Shown here piece after piece: positions 25,521 through 34,538 of a stretch of DNA of 64,000 nucleotides. The position numbers and the translations under genes are program-made. The first letter of the stretch is position 1. Every line of letters starts with the position of its first letter. Below the pieces are notes generated by a model. That model did no database searches, was not told where the DNA came from, and was given only the letters and a program-made list of their open reading frames with translations. The stretch comes from Sphingopyxis panaciterrae (lineage in GTDB: Bacteria > Pseudomonadota > Alphaproteobacteria > Sphingomonadales > Sphingomonadaceae), in contig NZ_JAASQN010000005.1 in NCBI RefSeq assembly GCF_011762125.1, forward strand, positions 62,001 to 126,000, written 5' to 3'.

Positions 25521-27049
25521 ACGAAACCGCCGCCCTCGCCGCGCCCGACGCAGAGCCGCACTGGCAGCGGCTGCATCCCGCAACGCTCGCGCTCGCGATC
25601 GTCGCGCTGGGGCCGAAGTCGCTCAACTTCCTGCCGGCGGTCGCGGCGCTCGGCTTCACGGGCAACTGGGTCTATATCGTCCCCGCGATCCTTGCCTTCA
25701 TCCTGCTTTCGCTGATCGCCGCATGGCTTCACTGGCTGCGCTTCCGCTTTGCGGTCGGCGCCGACGAAGTGGTGATCGAAAGCGGCGTCTTTTCGCGCCA
25801 GCACCGCACCATTCCGTTCGACCGCATCCAGGACGTCAGCATCGAACAGGGGCTCGCCTCGCGCGCGCTCGGCATCGCCAAGGTCGGATTCGAAACCGGC
25901 GCGGGCGGCAAGGAAAATGACGCCAACCTCGATGCGATCGCCGTCGATGCCGCGCAGGCGCTGCGCACGACGATCCGCGCGCACCGCAGCGAAACCGCCG
26001 CCGGCGCGGCACCGGCGGAAGACGCTGCCCCTGCTGCCGCCGCCGCAAGCGAGGACCGGCTGCTGTTCGCAATGGGGCCGCGCCAGTTGCTGACTGCGGG
26101 CTTGTTCAACTTCTCGCTCGCCGCACTCGCAGTGGTCGGCGCGGCCATGCAGCTGTTCGATAATCTGCTGCCCTTCGACTTCAACATCTTCAATCCCTTG
26201 GACTGGATCGACATCGCCGAGGATTACGGCCTCGACCAATGGGTCGTCGCGCACCGCTGGATCGCTGGGGTCGGCGCGCTGCTGTCGCTCCTCCTCATCG
26301 GATTCGCCAGCGGCATCGCGACGATGATCTTCGCCAACTGGGATTTCCGCCTGACCCGCGAACCGCGCGCGCTGCGCCGCACCCGCGGCCTGACGACGCG
26401 CACCGACGTCGCGGTTCCGGTGCGCCGCGTGCAGGCGGCAATCGTCACCACCGGCTGGCTGCGCCGCCGTTTCGGCTGGCACGAATTGCGCCTGCAAAGC
26501 CTGGCGAGCGACGGTGCGACCGAAAAGGACCATCAGGTCGTGCCCTTCGCGCGGCTGAATGCCATCGAGCCCGTGCTAGCCGAAGTGGCGATCGACCGGC
26601 CGGGCGACGATCAGCCATGGCAGCACAGCCACCGCATCGTCGCGCTCGGCGGACTCATCGGCGCTGCTTGCGCGACGATCGGCGGCACCATCGCGCTGTC
26701 GCTCGGGCAGCCGGCCGGCTGGCTGGGCCCGGTCGCGGGGGCGCTCATCGCTGCGACATCGCTGTTCGGCACCCGCTTTCATCGCTGGACCGATGTGGGC
26801 GAGATGGTCGCGATCCGCCGCGGCTGGTGGAAACCCAAGCTGACCTTGCTGCCGCACGCATCGGTGCAGAGCGTCGACCTCAAGAGTGATTTCATCCTGC
26901 GCCCGCTCGGCCTCGCGACGCTTGTCTTCGGTGTCCCCGGCGGCAGCGCACTGGCAAGCCACGAGATTCCGGCGATCCCGCTCGATACCGCAAAGGACTT
27001 GCGCCTCCGCATCCTCGCCGCACGCACGCGGCAAGGAGCCAAGGCATGA
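25517..27049 (+). CDS. Multi-domain bPH2 (YdbT-like) membrane protein
   Basis: The protein is 510 aa with three bPH2 units alternating with paired membrane helices: helices about 20-70, bPH2 about 75-155 (RTIPFDRIQDVSIEQGLASR), helices about 190-270, bPH2 about 275-350, helices about 375-420, bPH2 about 425-505 (HASVQSVDLKSDF). This is the YdbT layout. Function unknown beyond a membrane role. It overlaps the small bPH2 gene and recJ by ATGA on both sides, so the three are translated as one unit. Confidence 0.88.
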   Translation: MNETAALAAPDAEPHWQRLHPATLALAIVALGPKSLNFLPAVAALGFTGNWVYIVPAILAFILLSLIAAWLHWLRFRFAVGADEVVIESGVFSRQHRTIPFDRIQDVSIEQGLASRALGIAKVGFETGAGGKENDANLDAIAVDAAQALRTTIRAHRSETAAGAAPAEDAAPAAAAASEDRLLFAMGPRQLLTAGLFNFSLAALAVVGAAMQLFDNLLPFDFNIFNPLDWIDIAEDYGLDQWVVAHRWIAGVGALLSLLLIGFASGIATMIFANWDFRLTREPRALRRTRGLTTRTDVAVPVRRVQAAIVTTGWLRRRFGWHELRLQSLASDGATEKDHQVVPFARLNAIEPVLAEVAIDRPGDDQPWQHSHRIVALGGLIGAACATIGGTIALSLGQPAGWLGPVAGALIAATSLFGTRFHRWTDVGEMVAIRRGWWKPKLTLLPHASVQSVDLKSDFILRPLGLATLVFGVPGGSALASHEIPAIPLDTAKDLRLRILAARTRQGAKA

Positions 27050-28812
27050 GCGACGCGGCCCTCGGCATCACCCGCTCGATCGCCGGCCAGCCGTGGCGCT
27101 GGCGCCGCGCGAGCGCCGACATGGCGTCGGAGAATCTCGCCCCCGACGATCTGGTCACCCAATTGCTGCTCGCGCGCGGGGTGGCGCGCGACGACCTCGA
27201 CCGCCAGCGCAACCCGACCTTGCGCAGTTTCATGCCCGACCCCTCGCTGTTCCGCGACATGGACGCCGCCGCGGCGCGGCTCGCGGATGCGGTCGAAGCG
27301 CGCGAGGCGGTGACGATCTTCGGCGATTATGACGTCGATGGCGCGACCTCGGCCGCGCTGCTCGTCCGCCTGCTGCGCGCGCTGGGCCTGCCGGTCGGCG
27401 CCTATATCCCCGACCGGCTGATGGAAGGCTATGGCCCCTCGGGCGCCGCGCTGGTCAAGATCGGCGAGGCGGGATCGAAGCTGGTCGTCACGGTCGATTG
27501 CGGCGCGCAGGCGTTCGACGCGATCGCCGAGGCCAAGGCGGCCGGGGTCGAGGTGATCGTCGTCGATCATCATCAATGCGCGACCAGCCTTCCCGAAGCC
27601 TTCGCGCTGGTCAATCCGAACCGGCTCGACGAGGTGCCCGACGCCGCGATCCACGGCAATCTCGCCGCGGTCGGCGTCGCCTTCCTGCTCGGCGCCGCGC
27701 TGCTCCGCACACTCCGCGCCCGCAGCTATTTCGCGGGCCGCGACGAACCCGCACTGATCGACCTGCTCGACCTCGTCGCGCTGGGCACCGTCGCCGACGT
27801 CGCCCGCCTCACCGGCTTCAACCGCGCGCTGGTGACGCAGGGGCTGAAGGTGATGGCACGCCGCGGCAATATCGGCATGGCGGCGCTGATGGACGCGGCG
27901 CGGCTGACCAAGCCGCCGAGCGCGACCGATATGGGGTTCGCGCTGGGGCCGCGGATCAACGCCGGCGGCCGCGTCGGCAAATCCGACCTCGGCGTCCGTC
28001 TGCTGACGACGTCGGACCCGCAAGAGGCGGCCGACATCGCATTGGAACTCAACCGCCTGAACGAAGAGCGCCGCGCGATCGAGGCGGCGGTACTCGACGA
28101 AGCGATTGAGGCGAGCGGCCGGTGCGGCAATGCGCCGGTCGCGATCGTCGCCGGCGCCGGCTGGCATCCGGGGGTGATCGGCATCGTCGCCGGGCGGCTG
28201 AAGGAGCGGCTGCACCGCCCCGCGATCGTCATCGCACTTGATGACGACGGCATCGGCAAAGGTTCGGGCCGCTCGATTTCGGGGGTCGACCTGGGCGCTG
28301 CGATCCTTGCCGCGAAGGAGAGCGGCCTGCTTGTCGCCGGCGGCGGCCATGCGATGGCGGCGGGGCTGACCGTCGCCGCGGGCCAAGTCGATGCGCTGGG
28401 CGCCTTCCTCAATGACCGGCTTGCCGCCGATGTCGAGCGCGCGAGCGGCGACAAGGCGCTGCTGATCGACGCCGTCCTGGCGCCGCGCGGAATTTCGCCG
28501 CTGTGGTGCGAAGCGATCGAGAGTGCCGGCCCCTATGGCGCCGGCTGGCCCGCGCCGCGCGTCGCGACCGGGCCGGTGCGCATCGTCGAATCGGGAATCG
28601 TCGGCGCCGATCATGTCCGCCTGATCGTATCGGGCGAGGATGGCGCGCGCTTCAAGGCGATCGCCTTCCGCAGCGCCGAGACCGAACTCGGGCAGACGCT
28701 GCTCAACACGCGCGGGCGCAAATTGTGGCTCGCGGGGCGCGCCAAACGCGACGATTGGGGCAGCCGCCCGGCCGCCGAACTGCATCTGGAGGACGCCGCC
28801 TGGGCCGATTGA
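27046..28812 (+). CDS. recJ: Single-stranded-DNA-specific exonuclease RecJ
   Basis: The protein is 588 aa. Catalytic motifs of the DHH family are present: FGDYDVDGATS (92-102), VTVDCG (148-153), VVDHHQC (172-178) and GPRINAGGRVG; DHHA1 elements GSGRSISG and GGGHAMAAGLTV follow, then the OB-type C-terminal part. RecJ degrades ssDNA 5' to 3' in recombination and mismatch repair, using Mg2+ or Mn2+. It is third gene of the bPH2-bPH2-recJ operon (ATGA overlap at 27046-27049). tRNA-Glu follows at 28938. Confidence 0.96.
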   Translation: MSDAALGITRSIAGQPWRWRRASADMASENLAPDDLVTQLLLARGVARDDLDRQRNPTLRSFMPDPSLFRDMDAAAARLADAVEAREAVTIFGDYDVDGATSAALLVRLLRALGLPVGAYIPDRLMEGYGPSGAALVKIGEAGSKLVVTVDCGAQAFDAIAEAKAAGVEVIVVDHHQCATSLPEAFALVNPNRLDEVPDAAIHGNLAAVGVAFLLGAALLRTLRARSYFAGRDEPALIDLLDLVALGTVADVARLTGFNRALVTQGLKVMARRGNIGMAALMDAARLTKPPSATDMGFALGPRINAGGRVGKSDLGVRLLTTSDPQEAADIALELNRLNEERRAIEAAVLDEAIEASGRCGNAPVAIVAGAGWHPGVIGIVAGRLKERLHRPAIVIALDDDGIGKGSGRSISGVDLGAAILAAKESGLLVAGGGHAMAAGLTVAAGQVDALGAFLNDRLAADVERASGDKALLIDAVLAPRGISPLWCEAIESAGPYGAGWPAPRVATGPVRIVESGIVGADHVRLIVSGEDGARFKAIAFRSAETELGQTLLNTRGRKLWLAGRAKRDDWGSRPAAELHLEDAAWAD

Positions 28813-28937
28813 CCGCGGCTTTTTCGGGTAGTGGGAGCCGGTCGATACGCCGCAGCGCAACATTTTTACGCGACGCGCCCACCAGCGCGCTTGACCGCAC
28901 CGGCAGGCGAGTCTAAGGCGCCGCTTCACCGAACGAC

Positions 28938-29013
28938 GGCCCCTTCGTCTAGCGGTCTAGGACGTCGCCCTTTCACGGCGAAAACACGGGTTCGAGTCCC
29001 GTAGGGGTCACCA
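28938..29013 (+). tRNA. tRNA-Glu, anticodon TTC
   Basis: The acceptor GGCCCCT (28938-28944) pairs with AGGGGTC (29003-29009; one G-U pair). The anticodon stem TCGCC/GGCGA encloses loop CTTTCAC, giving TTC. The T arm ACGGG-TTCGAGT-CCCGT is standard. Discriminator A plus CCA (29010-29013) is encoded. Confidence 0.95.
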
Positions 29014-29035
29014 TCGGCAGTTATCTGCCGCATTC

Positions 29036-29061
29036 AGGGCCGCATTCGCGGCCCTCTTTTG
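29036..29061 (+). terminator. Rho-independent terminator of tRNA-Glu
   Basis: The stem AGGGCCGC (29036-29043) / GCGGCCCT (29048-29055) has a 4-nt loop and is followed by CTTTTG. It lies 22 bp behind the tRNA on the same strand. Confidence 0.85.
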
Positions 29062-29288
29062 TTCGAGCCCCGGCCCCACACCGCAATTCTTTTATGACTC
29101 TCTCGGCGGTGCGCTATGACACCCGAGACTCAGTGGTGCGTCCAGCAAAGAGAGTATCTTCGACAAAACGGCCGCGGCATCGGTTGACAAAAGCCGTCAC
29201 CGGTAGAGTAAGGCGAACATCTTGCATTGAAATATCAAATATGACCATGGCAACAGCGTTTCCGGGTCGCATCAGGAGCCCGAGCTAT

Positions 29289-30488
29289 ATGTTGAAACGC
29301 TGGCCTGACGGCAGCCTTATTCTTGCAGCCGTGGCATGCGGTTTCTCCACCCCGGCGCTGGCGCATACGGTCGACGGCGACGGGACGCTCGATGCGGGCG
29401 GCCTTTTGCCGCAAGAGGCGGCCGCGGTGCCGGCCCCGACACCCGAAACCGGCCCGGTCCTTGTCGGGGATCAGAATAGTCCGTGCTGCGACGCGGCCGC
29501 GGGGTCGGCGGAGATCATCGTCTCCGACTGGAAATTGCAGCCCGCGGCCGACCCGGTCCTGCTCGCGGCACGGTTCGACCAGCCACCGCACGAAACCGCC
29601 GATTATTCGGTCACCGGGGCGCTCGAAACCCCTGACTCCCTCTCCATTCCGCCTTCGGCCGCGACCGAACGCGGCTGGGCCGATCATGTCCCGGGCGGCG
29701 ATACCGGACGTACGGGCTTTTGGCGGCAGGCGGGCACGGTCAAAACCGAATCCTTGCTCCTGCTCGGCTATTTCAGCGTCGCAAGCGGGCAGAAGCTGTT
29801 CAAGGACACCGCGCCCTTTCATTTCAGCAATGAAGGCTGGTTCGGCAAGGACACGCACAATATCGGCGTCGACAAGCTTGCCCACGCGTTCAACACCTAT
29901 CTGATGGCCGAATTCTTCCACGACCGCATCCACCGGCGCACCGGCGGGGCGGAAGGCGATGCGCTGACCGCAGGACTGATCGCGTCGGGCCTGATGATCT
30001 TCAACGAACTGTCCGACGGCATCGAACCTGACAGCGGCTGGTCGCCGCAGGATGCGCTGATGAATTTTGCCGGCGCGGGTTTCTCGATCCTGCGCAACAC
30101 CGTCCCCGGCCTCAAGGAAAAGGTCGCGTTCAAGATGGAGATCGTGCCCAACGAGCATGTCTACAGCTTCAGCGGCAAGCCCCATTTCCAGCAGCAGCGC
30201 TATATGTTCTCGATCAAGGGCGCCGGATTCCGGCAGCTCGAGCGTAGCCCGCTGCGCTTTCTCGATCTCCAGCTCGGCTATTATGCCTCCGACTTCCTCC
30301 TCGAGGATCGCGCAAAGGGCATCGAGCCCAAGCGCCATCTGTTCGTCGGCGTCGGCCTCAATATCGGCGAACTGTTCTTCGGCAAATCGCGGTCGGGCGT
30401 CGGCAAGGCCGCCTATACCGTGCTCGATTATCTCCAGCTGCCCTATACCTCGATCCGGTACGACACGACCGGTCGCGTCGGCAATTGA
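29289..30488 (+). CDS. DUF2279-type exported protein (YfiM-like)
   Basis: The protein is 399 aa from the ATG at 29289, which starts a signal sequence (residues 1-25, ...FSTPALA). Longer starts at 29094 or 29238 would place it internally. The segment IGVDKLAHAFNTYLMAEFFHDR and the following helices match the DUF2279/YfiM family, predicted periplasmic or outer-membrane-associated. The N-terminal 120 residues are Pro/Ala-rich and variable. Function unknown. It ends 6 bp before the stop of the convergent dioxygenase-like gene at the edge of the capsule island. Confidence 0.82.
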   Translation: MLKRWPDGSLILAAVACGFSTPALAHTVDGDGTLDAGGLLPQEAAAVPAPTPETGPVLVGDQNSPCCDAAAGSAEIIVSDWKLQPAADPVLLAARFDQPPHETADYSVTGALETPDSLSIPPSAATERGWADHVPGGDTGRTGFWRQAGTVKTESLLLLGYFSVASGQKLFKDTAPFHFSNEGWFGKDTHNIGVDKLAHAFNTYLMAEFFHDRIHRRTGGAEGDALTAGLIASGLMIFNELSDGIEPDSGWSPQDALMNFAGAGFSILRNTVPGLKEKVAFKMEIVPNEHVYSFSGKPHFQQQRYMFSIKGAGFRQLERSPLRFLDLQLGYYASDFLLEDRAKGIEPKRHLFVGVGLNIGELFFGKSRSGVGKAAYTVLDYLQLPYTSIRYDTTGRVGN

Positions 30489-30494
30489 CGTACC

Positions 30495-31577
30495 TCATTG
30501 GCCATCGCCTGAACTGTCGCCTAAACCGCTGAGCGCGCTGCGGACCCCTGCGGGCCGCCAAGGCTGGCCGATGTGGCGTTCCAGCCGGTCGCGCAGCACC
30601 CACAGCCAGCCGATACGCCGCTCGGCAAGCCCCGGCAGGCTGAGCAGGTCGCCGCCCAGCCAGGGCAGAAACGGATTGCGGCGCGCATAGGACCAGATCT
30701 CTACGCGCTCGCCGGGCCGCATCGACACGCCGCGGGCATGGAAACCGACCGTATCCGCGACGACCAGCGTGTTCTCCGGCACCGCCATCGCTTCTGCCGC
30801 CGCCAGCTTCATCGCGGCCAGGTCGTCATCCCAAACACGCGGCGAACCGCGGGCCGAAAGCCGGTCGATGGCGCGCGGGTCGGCAAGGCTGCGGCGATAC
30901 TCCCAATCCAGGCGCTCCGCCGTGAAGCGGTGCGAACCGCGAACATAGGTGAACGGCCCCTCGTCCGCGGCGACGGGGTTCAGGAACAGCCAGGCTTTGA
31001 GCGAGGCGTGAAAGCTGTCCGCGTGCAATACTTCCTGCGGGTCGCGCGCATCGCCGCCATCGTTGCTGACGATCGTCTGGATATAGTGCAGCGGCGTAGT
31101 GCGGAAGCTCGCGACATAATGGAACAGAGCGGTCAGATCCTTGCGGGCGAGCAGCGCCCGCAGCGCCGGGATCGCGCTCAGCATGGCGGGGTCGATGGCC
31201 AGCCTGCGCGTGATCGCATCGCCCTGCCGCATTTCGCGCGCCGGCCCCTCAAAGGCCAGGATAGCGGCGCGCAGGGCGGCGAACTCGGCGGGCGCGACCG
31301 CATCGCGGATGACGACGAAACCGTCGCGGTCGAACGCGTCGCGCCAGTCGTCGCGGACGCGGTGCGCGAGCCGCCGCCGGCGCCACGCACAGAGCAGCGC
31401 CGCGGCCCTGACCCGCGCGACGTGCAGGCCCAAGCGGTTCAACCGGCGCGAACCGACGATCGGATTGTCGAGGAAACTCTTGGCGGATGTCACCAGTTGC
31501 AGGAGATGAACCGGCGCCATGACCACCGCCCCGAGTCGCGCCCGCAAGCGCCGCGTCTGTTCACCGAAGAGGGTCAT
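30495..31577 (-). CDS. Phytanoyl-CoA dioxygenase (PhyH) family protein
   Basis: The protein is 360 aa from the ATG at 31577 (GGGGCGG upstream); ATGs at 31589 and 31613 are alternatives. The iron ligands of Fe(II)/2-oxoglutarate oxygenases are visible: HAD (His185, Asp187 in EVLHADSFH) and His280 (ADTVGFHARG), with an arginine shortly after for 2-oxoglutarate. It should hydroxylate a small molecule, lipid or sugar. It lies 59 bp behind kdsA on the same strand, so it may belong to the capsule pathway, for instance in modifying Kdo or the lipid anchor; that is inference. Confidence 0.85.
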   Translation of the reverse strand: MTLFGEQTRRLRARLGAVVMAPVHLLQLVTSAKSFLDNPIVGSRRLNRLGLHVARVRAAALLCAWRRRRLAHRVRDDWRDAFDRDGFVVIRDAVAPAEFAALRAAILAFEGPAREMRQGDAITRRLAIDPAMLSAIPALRALLARKDLTALFHYVASFRTTPLHYIQTIVSNDGGDARDPQEVLHADSFHASLKAWLFLNPVAADEGPFTYVRGSHRFTAERLDWEYRRSLADPRAIDRLSARGSPRVWDDDLAAMKLAAAEAMAVPENTLVVADTVGFHARGVSMRPGERVEIWSYARRNPFLPWLGGDLLSLPGLAERRIGWLWVLRDRLERHIGQPWRPAGVRSALSGLGDSSGDGQ

Positions 31578-31636
31578 GGTCCGCCCCATTCCGCCAACGA
31601 CTTTGGAATGCAACCGCTAATGAAGCGCTTTTAGGC

Positions 31637-32464
31637 CTATGCCTTCACCAGCGAGTCGATCGCCTGCAACCGCGCCAGCAGGGGCTCGATTTCCGCAAGC
31701 GGAAGCGCATTCGGTCCATCTGACAGCGCCTGGTCGGGATCGGGATGGGTCTCCATGAACACACCTGCGACCCCCGCTCCCACCGCGGCGCGGGCAAGCA
31801 AAGGCACAAATTCACGCTGCCCGCCCGACCGCTCGCCCAAGCCGCCGGGAAGCTGGACCGAATGCGTTGCATCGAACACCACCGGGCACCCGGTTCCGGC
31901 CATGATCGCAAGGCCGCGCATGTCCGAAACCAGATTATTGTAGCCGAACGACGTGCCGCGGTCGCACAGCAGAAAAGCGTCGGGATCGTGCCCCGCAGCC
32001 GTCGCCGCATTGCGCGCCTTGGCCACGACCTGTGCCATGTCGCCGGGCGCCATGAACTGGGCTTTCTTGATGTTTACGGGCTTGCCCGAGGCGGCGACCG
32101 CGGCGATAAAATCGGTCTGCCGGGCCAGGAAGGCGGGCGTTTGCAATATATCCACCGCCTGCGCCGCCGCCGCGACCTGGCCGGGTTCATGGACGTCGGT
32201 CAGGACCGGCAGGCCGGTTTCGGCGCGCACCTTTTCCAGAATGCGCAACCCTTCATCCATGCCGAGACCGCGAAAGGAGCAGTCCGAACTGCGGTTGGCC
32301 TTGTCAAACGAGGATTTGAAGACGAGCAGCAGGCCGAGCCGGCGGGCGATCCCGGCGAGCGTTTCCGCTACCGACAGGGCAAGCTCTTCGCTCTCGATCA
32401 CGCACGGGCCGGCGATAATGAAAAGAGGCGTTTTGGGCCCGATTGCCCGTTCACAGAGGATCAT
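31637..32464 (-). CDS. kdsA: 3-deoxy-8-phosphooctulonate (Kdo-8-phosphate) synthase
   Basis: The protein is 275 aa, normal. Motifs [10 protein letters not shown] (16-25), [12 protein letters not shown] and [16 protein letters not shown] are typical KdsA. It condenses phosphoenolpyruvate with arabinose 5-phosphate. It is divergent from kdsD (206 bp between starts), so the two Kdo genes share a control region. Sphingomonads generally lack LPS and use glycosphingolipids, so Kdo here is probably for the capsule linker rather than lipid A core. Confidence 0.96.
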   Translation of the reverse strand: MILCERAIGPKTPLFIIAGPCVIESEELALSVAETLAGIARRLGLLLVFKSSFDKANRSSDCSFRGLGMDEGLRILEKVRAETGLPVLTDVHEPGQVAAAAQAVDILQTPAFLARQTDFIAAVAASGKPVNIKKAQFMAPGDMAQVVAKARNAATAAGHDPDAFLLCDRGTSFGYNNLVSDMRGLAIMAGTGCPVVFDATHSVQLPGGLGERSGGQREFVPLLARAAVGAGVAGVFMETHPDPDQALSDGPNALPLAEIEPLLARLQAIDSLVKA

Positions 32465-32670
32465 CTAGTCGCTGCCTTGTCAGTATCGATTGAAGTTCTT
32501 GACCCGATCGACTTTCCGACAAGCTGCCGGTTACCTCGAAATTGGACCAAATCACCCCTTTTTCTCTAGGCTGCAAACGAAACGGCTGGCAATCCCTTAA
32601 CGATTTAATTATCGCCGCTCCTGCTATGGCGGGATATGCCATTGATTAGATGTTGGGTTCCAGGGTCGCT

Positions 32671-33657
32671 ATGAAATCGGAAATATTCAATACGCATTAT
32701 TCCGCCTCGGCGCGCAAGACGATCGACATAGAGCTGCAGGCATTGGAAATGCTGAAGGCCGCGGTCGAGGATTCGGAACTGGGCCAGTCCATCGATGCCG
32801 CCATCCGCGCGATCGCCTCCACCCGTGGGCGGGTGGTTGTCACGGGGATGGGCAAGAGCGGACATATCGCGCGCAAGATCGCGGCGACGATGCGTTCGAC
32901 CGGCACCTCGGCGCTTTACCTCCATCCTGGCGAGGCGAGCCACGGCGACCTGGGCGTCATTACCGAATCGGACATCGTCCTGGCGCTCACCTGGTCGGGC
33001 GAGACCAGCGAACTGAGCGACATATTTCATTATTGCAACCGCTACGGCGTGACGTTGATCGTTGCGACCTCGCAGCCCGAAAGCACCGCGGCGCACGCCG
33101 CCGACATCTGCCTGATGCTGCCGAGGGCGCGCGAAGCCTGTCCGCATGAACTAGCCCCGACCTCGTCTACCACGTTGCAGCTCGTGCTGGGTGACGCGCT
33201 GGCGGTGGCGCTCATCGAAGCCCGCGGCTTCACACCTTCGGATTTCCGGGTCTTCCATCCGGGCGGTAGCCTTGGTGCCCATCTCTCGACCGTCGCCGAA
33301 GTCATGGGCACGGGTGACGCCATTCCTCGTGTCGGCCGCGAAGCCTCGCTGACCAACGCGACGATCGAGATGAGCCGCAAGCGCTACGGCTGCACCGCCG
33401 TGGTCGATGAACAAAATATACTGGTCGGAGCCTTCACCGATGGCGACCTTCGGCGCTGCATTGCGGTTCACGACCTCACCGACAACATCGGTCTCCACAT
33501 GTCGCCGCGCCCGGTGTCGGTTACCGGCGATACGCTCTTATCCGACGCGTTGCGGTATATGAACGAAAATGCGGTGTCGGTACTGTTCGTGGTGGACGGC
33601 GAGCGGTTGGTCGGCATCGTTCATATGCACGATATCGTCAGGGCCGGCGTGAACTGA
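32671..33657 (+). CDS. kpsF: Arabinose-5-phosphate isomerase (KdsD/KpsF)
   Basis: The protein is 328 aa from the ATG at 32671, with AGGG about 7 bases ahead; the ATG at 32650 is less well placed. An SIS domain (about 35-170, VVVTGMGKSGHIARKIAATM) is followed by two CBS domains (about 205-328). It converts ribulose 5-phosphate to arabinose 5-phosphate, the first committed step to Kdo. It begins the run kpsF-kdsB-phosphatase-kpsC-GT4 on the plus strand with gaps of 14, 12, -4 and -4 bp, a single transcription unit. Confidence 0.95.
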   Translation: MKSEIFNTHYSASARKTIDIELQALEMLKAAVEDSELGQSIDAAIRAIASTRGRVVVTGMGKSGHIARKIAATMRSTGTSALYLHPGEASHGDLGVITESDIVLALTWSGETSELSDIFHYCNRYGVTLIVATSQPESTAAHAADICLMLPRAREACPHELAPTSSTTLQLVLGDALAVALIEARGFTPSDFRVFHPGGSLGAHLSTVAEVMGTGDAIPRVGREASLTNATIEMSRKRYGCTAVVDEQNILVGAFTDGDLRRCIAVHDLTDNIGLHMSPRPVSVTGDTLLSDALRYMNENAVSVLFVVDGERLVGIVHMHDIVRAGVN

Positions 33658-33671
33658 AACGTCTTGGCTTC

Positions 33672-34526
33672 GTGACGTCCTTTTCGACTGACCCATCGGG
33701 AGCCCGGCCCGCGCCGCAGGATGCCCTGATCGTCGTTCCGGCCCGCTTCGGATCGTCGCGCCTGCCCGGCAAGCCCCTGTTGAAAATCGCCGGGCGCACC
33801 CTCCTCGAACGCGTGGTAGCCGTCGCGCAGGCGGCGGCGGCGCACGCGGGCGACTGCGACGTTCTGGTCGCGACCGACGACCCGCGGATCGCCGACCATG
33901 CCCGCGACCTGGGCGTCGAGGTGGCGCTTACCGCTGCGGATCTCGATTCGGGTTCGGCGCGCGCCTTCGCCGCTGCTGGCCTGCGCGAGCGCCCCCCAGC
34001 CATCGTCGTCAATCTGCAGGGGGATGCACCGTTCGTCTCGCCCCTCGTCGTGGCCCAACTGATCGAAACGCAGCGGCAAGGCGGGGCTGATGTCGTCACC
34101 CCGGTCTATCGACTCGATTGGGACCGGCTCGACCGTCTGCGTACCCACAAGCAGGTCGCGCCGTTCAGCGGCACGACCTGCGTGCGCGGCCCCGACGGCC
34201 GGGCGCTGTGGTTCTCCAAGACGATCCTGCCCGCGCTGCGGGAAGAAACGGCGCTGCGCCAGGCAGGCCCGCTATCCCCCGTCTGGCAGCATGTCGGGCT
34301 TTATTGCTACCGGATCGCCGCGCTCCAATGGTTCGCCGGCGCGGCACCGGGGCCCTATGAGGCGCTCGAAGGGCTGGAACAGTTGCGCTTCCTCGAAAAC
34401 GGCTGGTCGATCGCGACCGTCGAGATCGATCCGCCCCGGCACGCGCTTTCGGGCATCGACACGCCCGCCGACCTCACGCTGGCCGAGGAGGCGATCGCGC
34501 GGCTAGGCGATCCCTTTCCAGCCTGA
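33672..34526 (+). CDS. kdsB: 3-deoxy-manno-octulosonate cytidylyltransferase (CMP-Kdo synthetase)
   Basis: The protein is 284 aa with a GTG start at 33672, 14 bp after kpsF. The nucleotide loop VVPARFGSSRLPGKPL (21-36) and NLQGDAPF mark the CMP-Kdo synthetase family; the protein is about 35 residues longer than E. coli KdsB. It activates Kdo with CTP for the KpsC/KpsS transferases. In capsule loci the same function is called kpsU. The position within the kps unit supports a capsule role. Confidence 0.95.
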   Translation: MTSFSTDPSGARPAPQDALIVVPARFGSSRLPGKPLLKIAGRTLLERVVAVAQAAAAHAGDCDVLVATDDPRIADHARDLGVEVALTAADLDSGSARAFAAAGLRERPPAIVVNLQGDAPFVSPLVVAQLIETQRQGGADVVTPVYRLDWDRLDRLRTHKQVAPFSGTTCVRGPDGRALWFSKTILPALREETALRQAGPLSPVWQHVGLYCYRIAALQWFAGAAPGPYEALEGLEQLRFLENGWSIATVEIDPPRHALSGIDTPADLTLAEEAIARLGDPFPA

Positions 34527-34538
34527 TACCGCCCGTCC

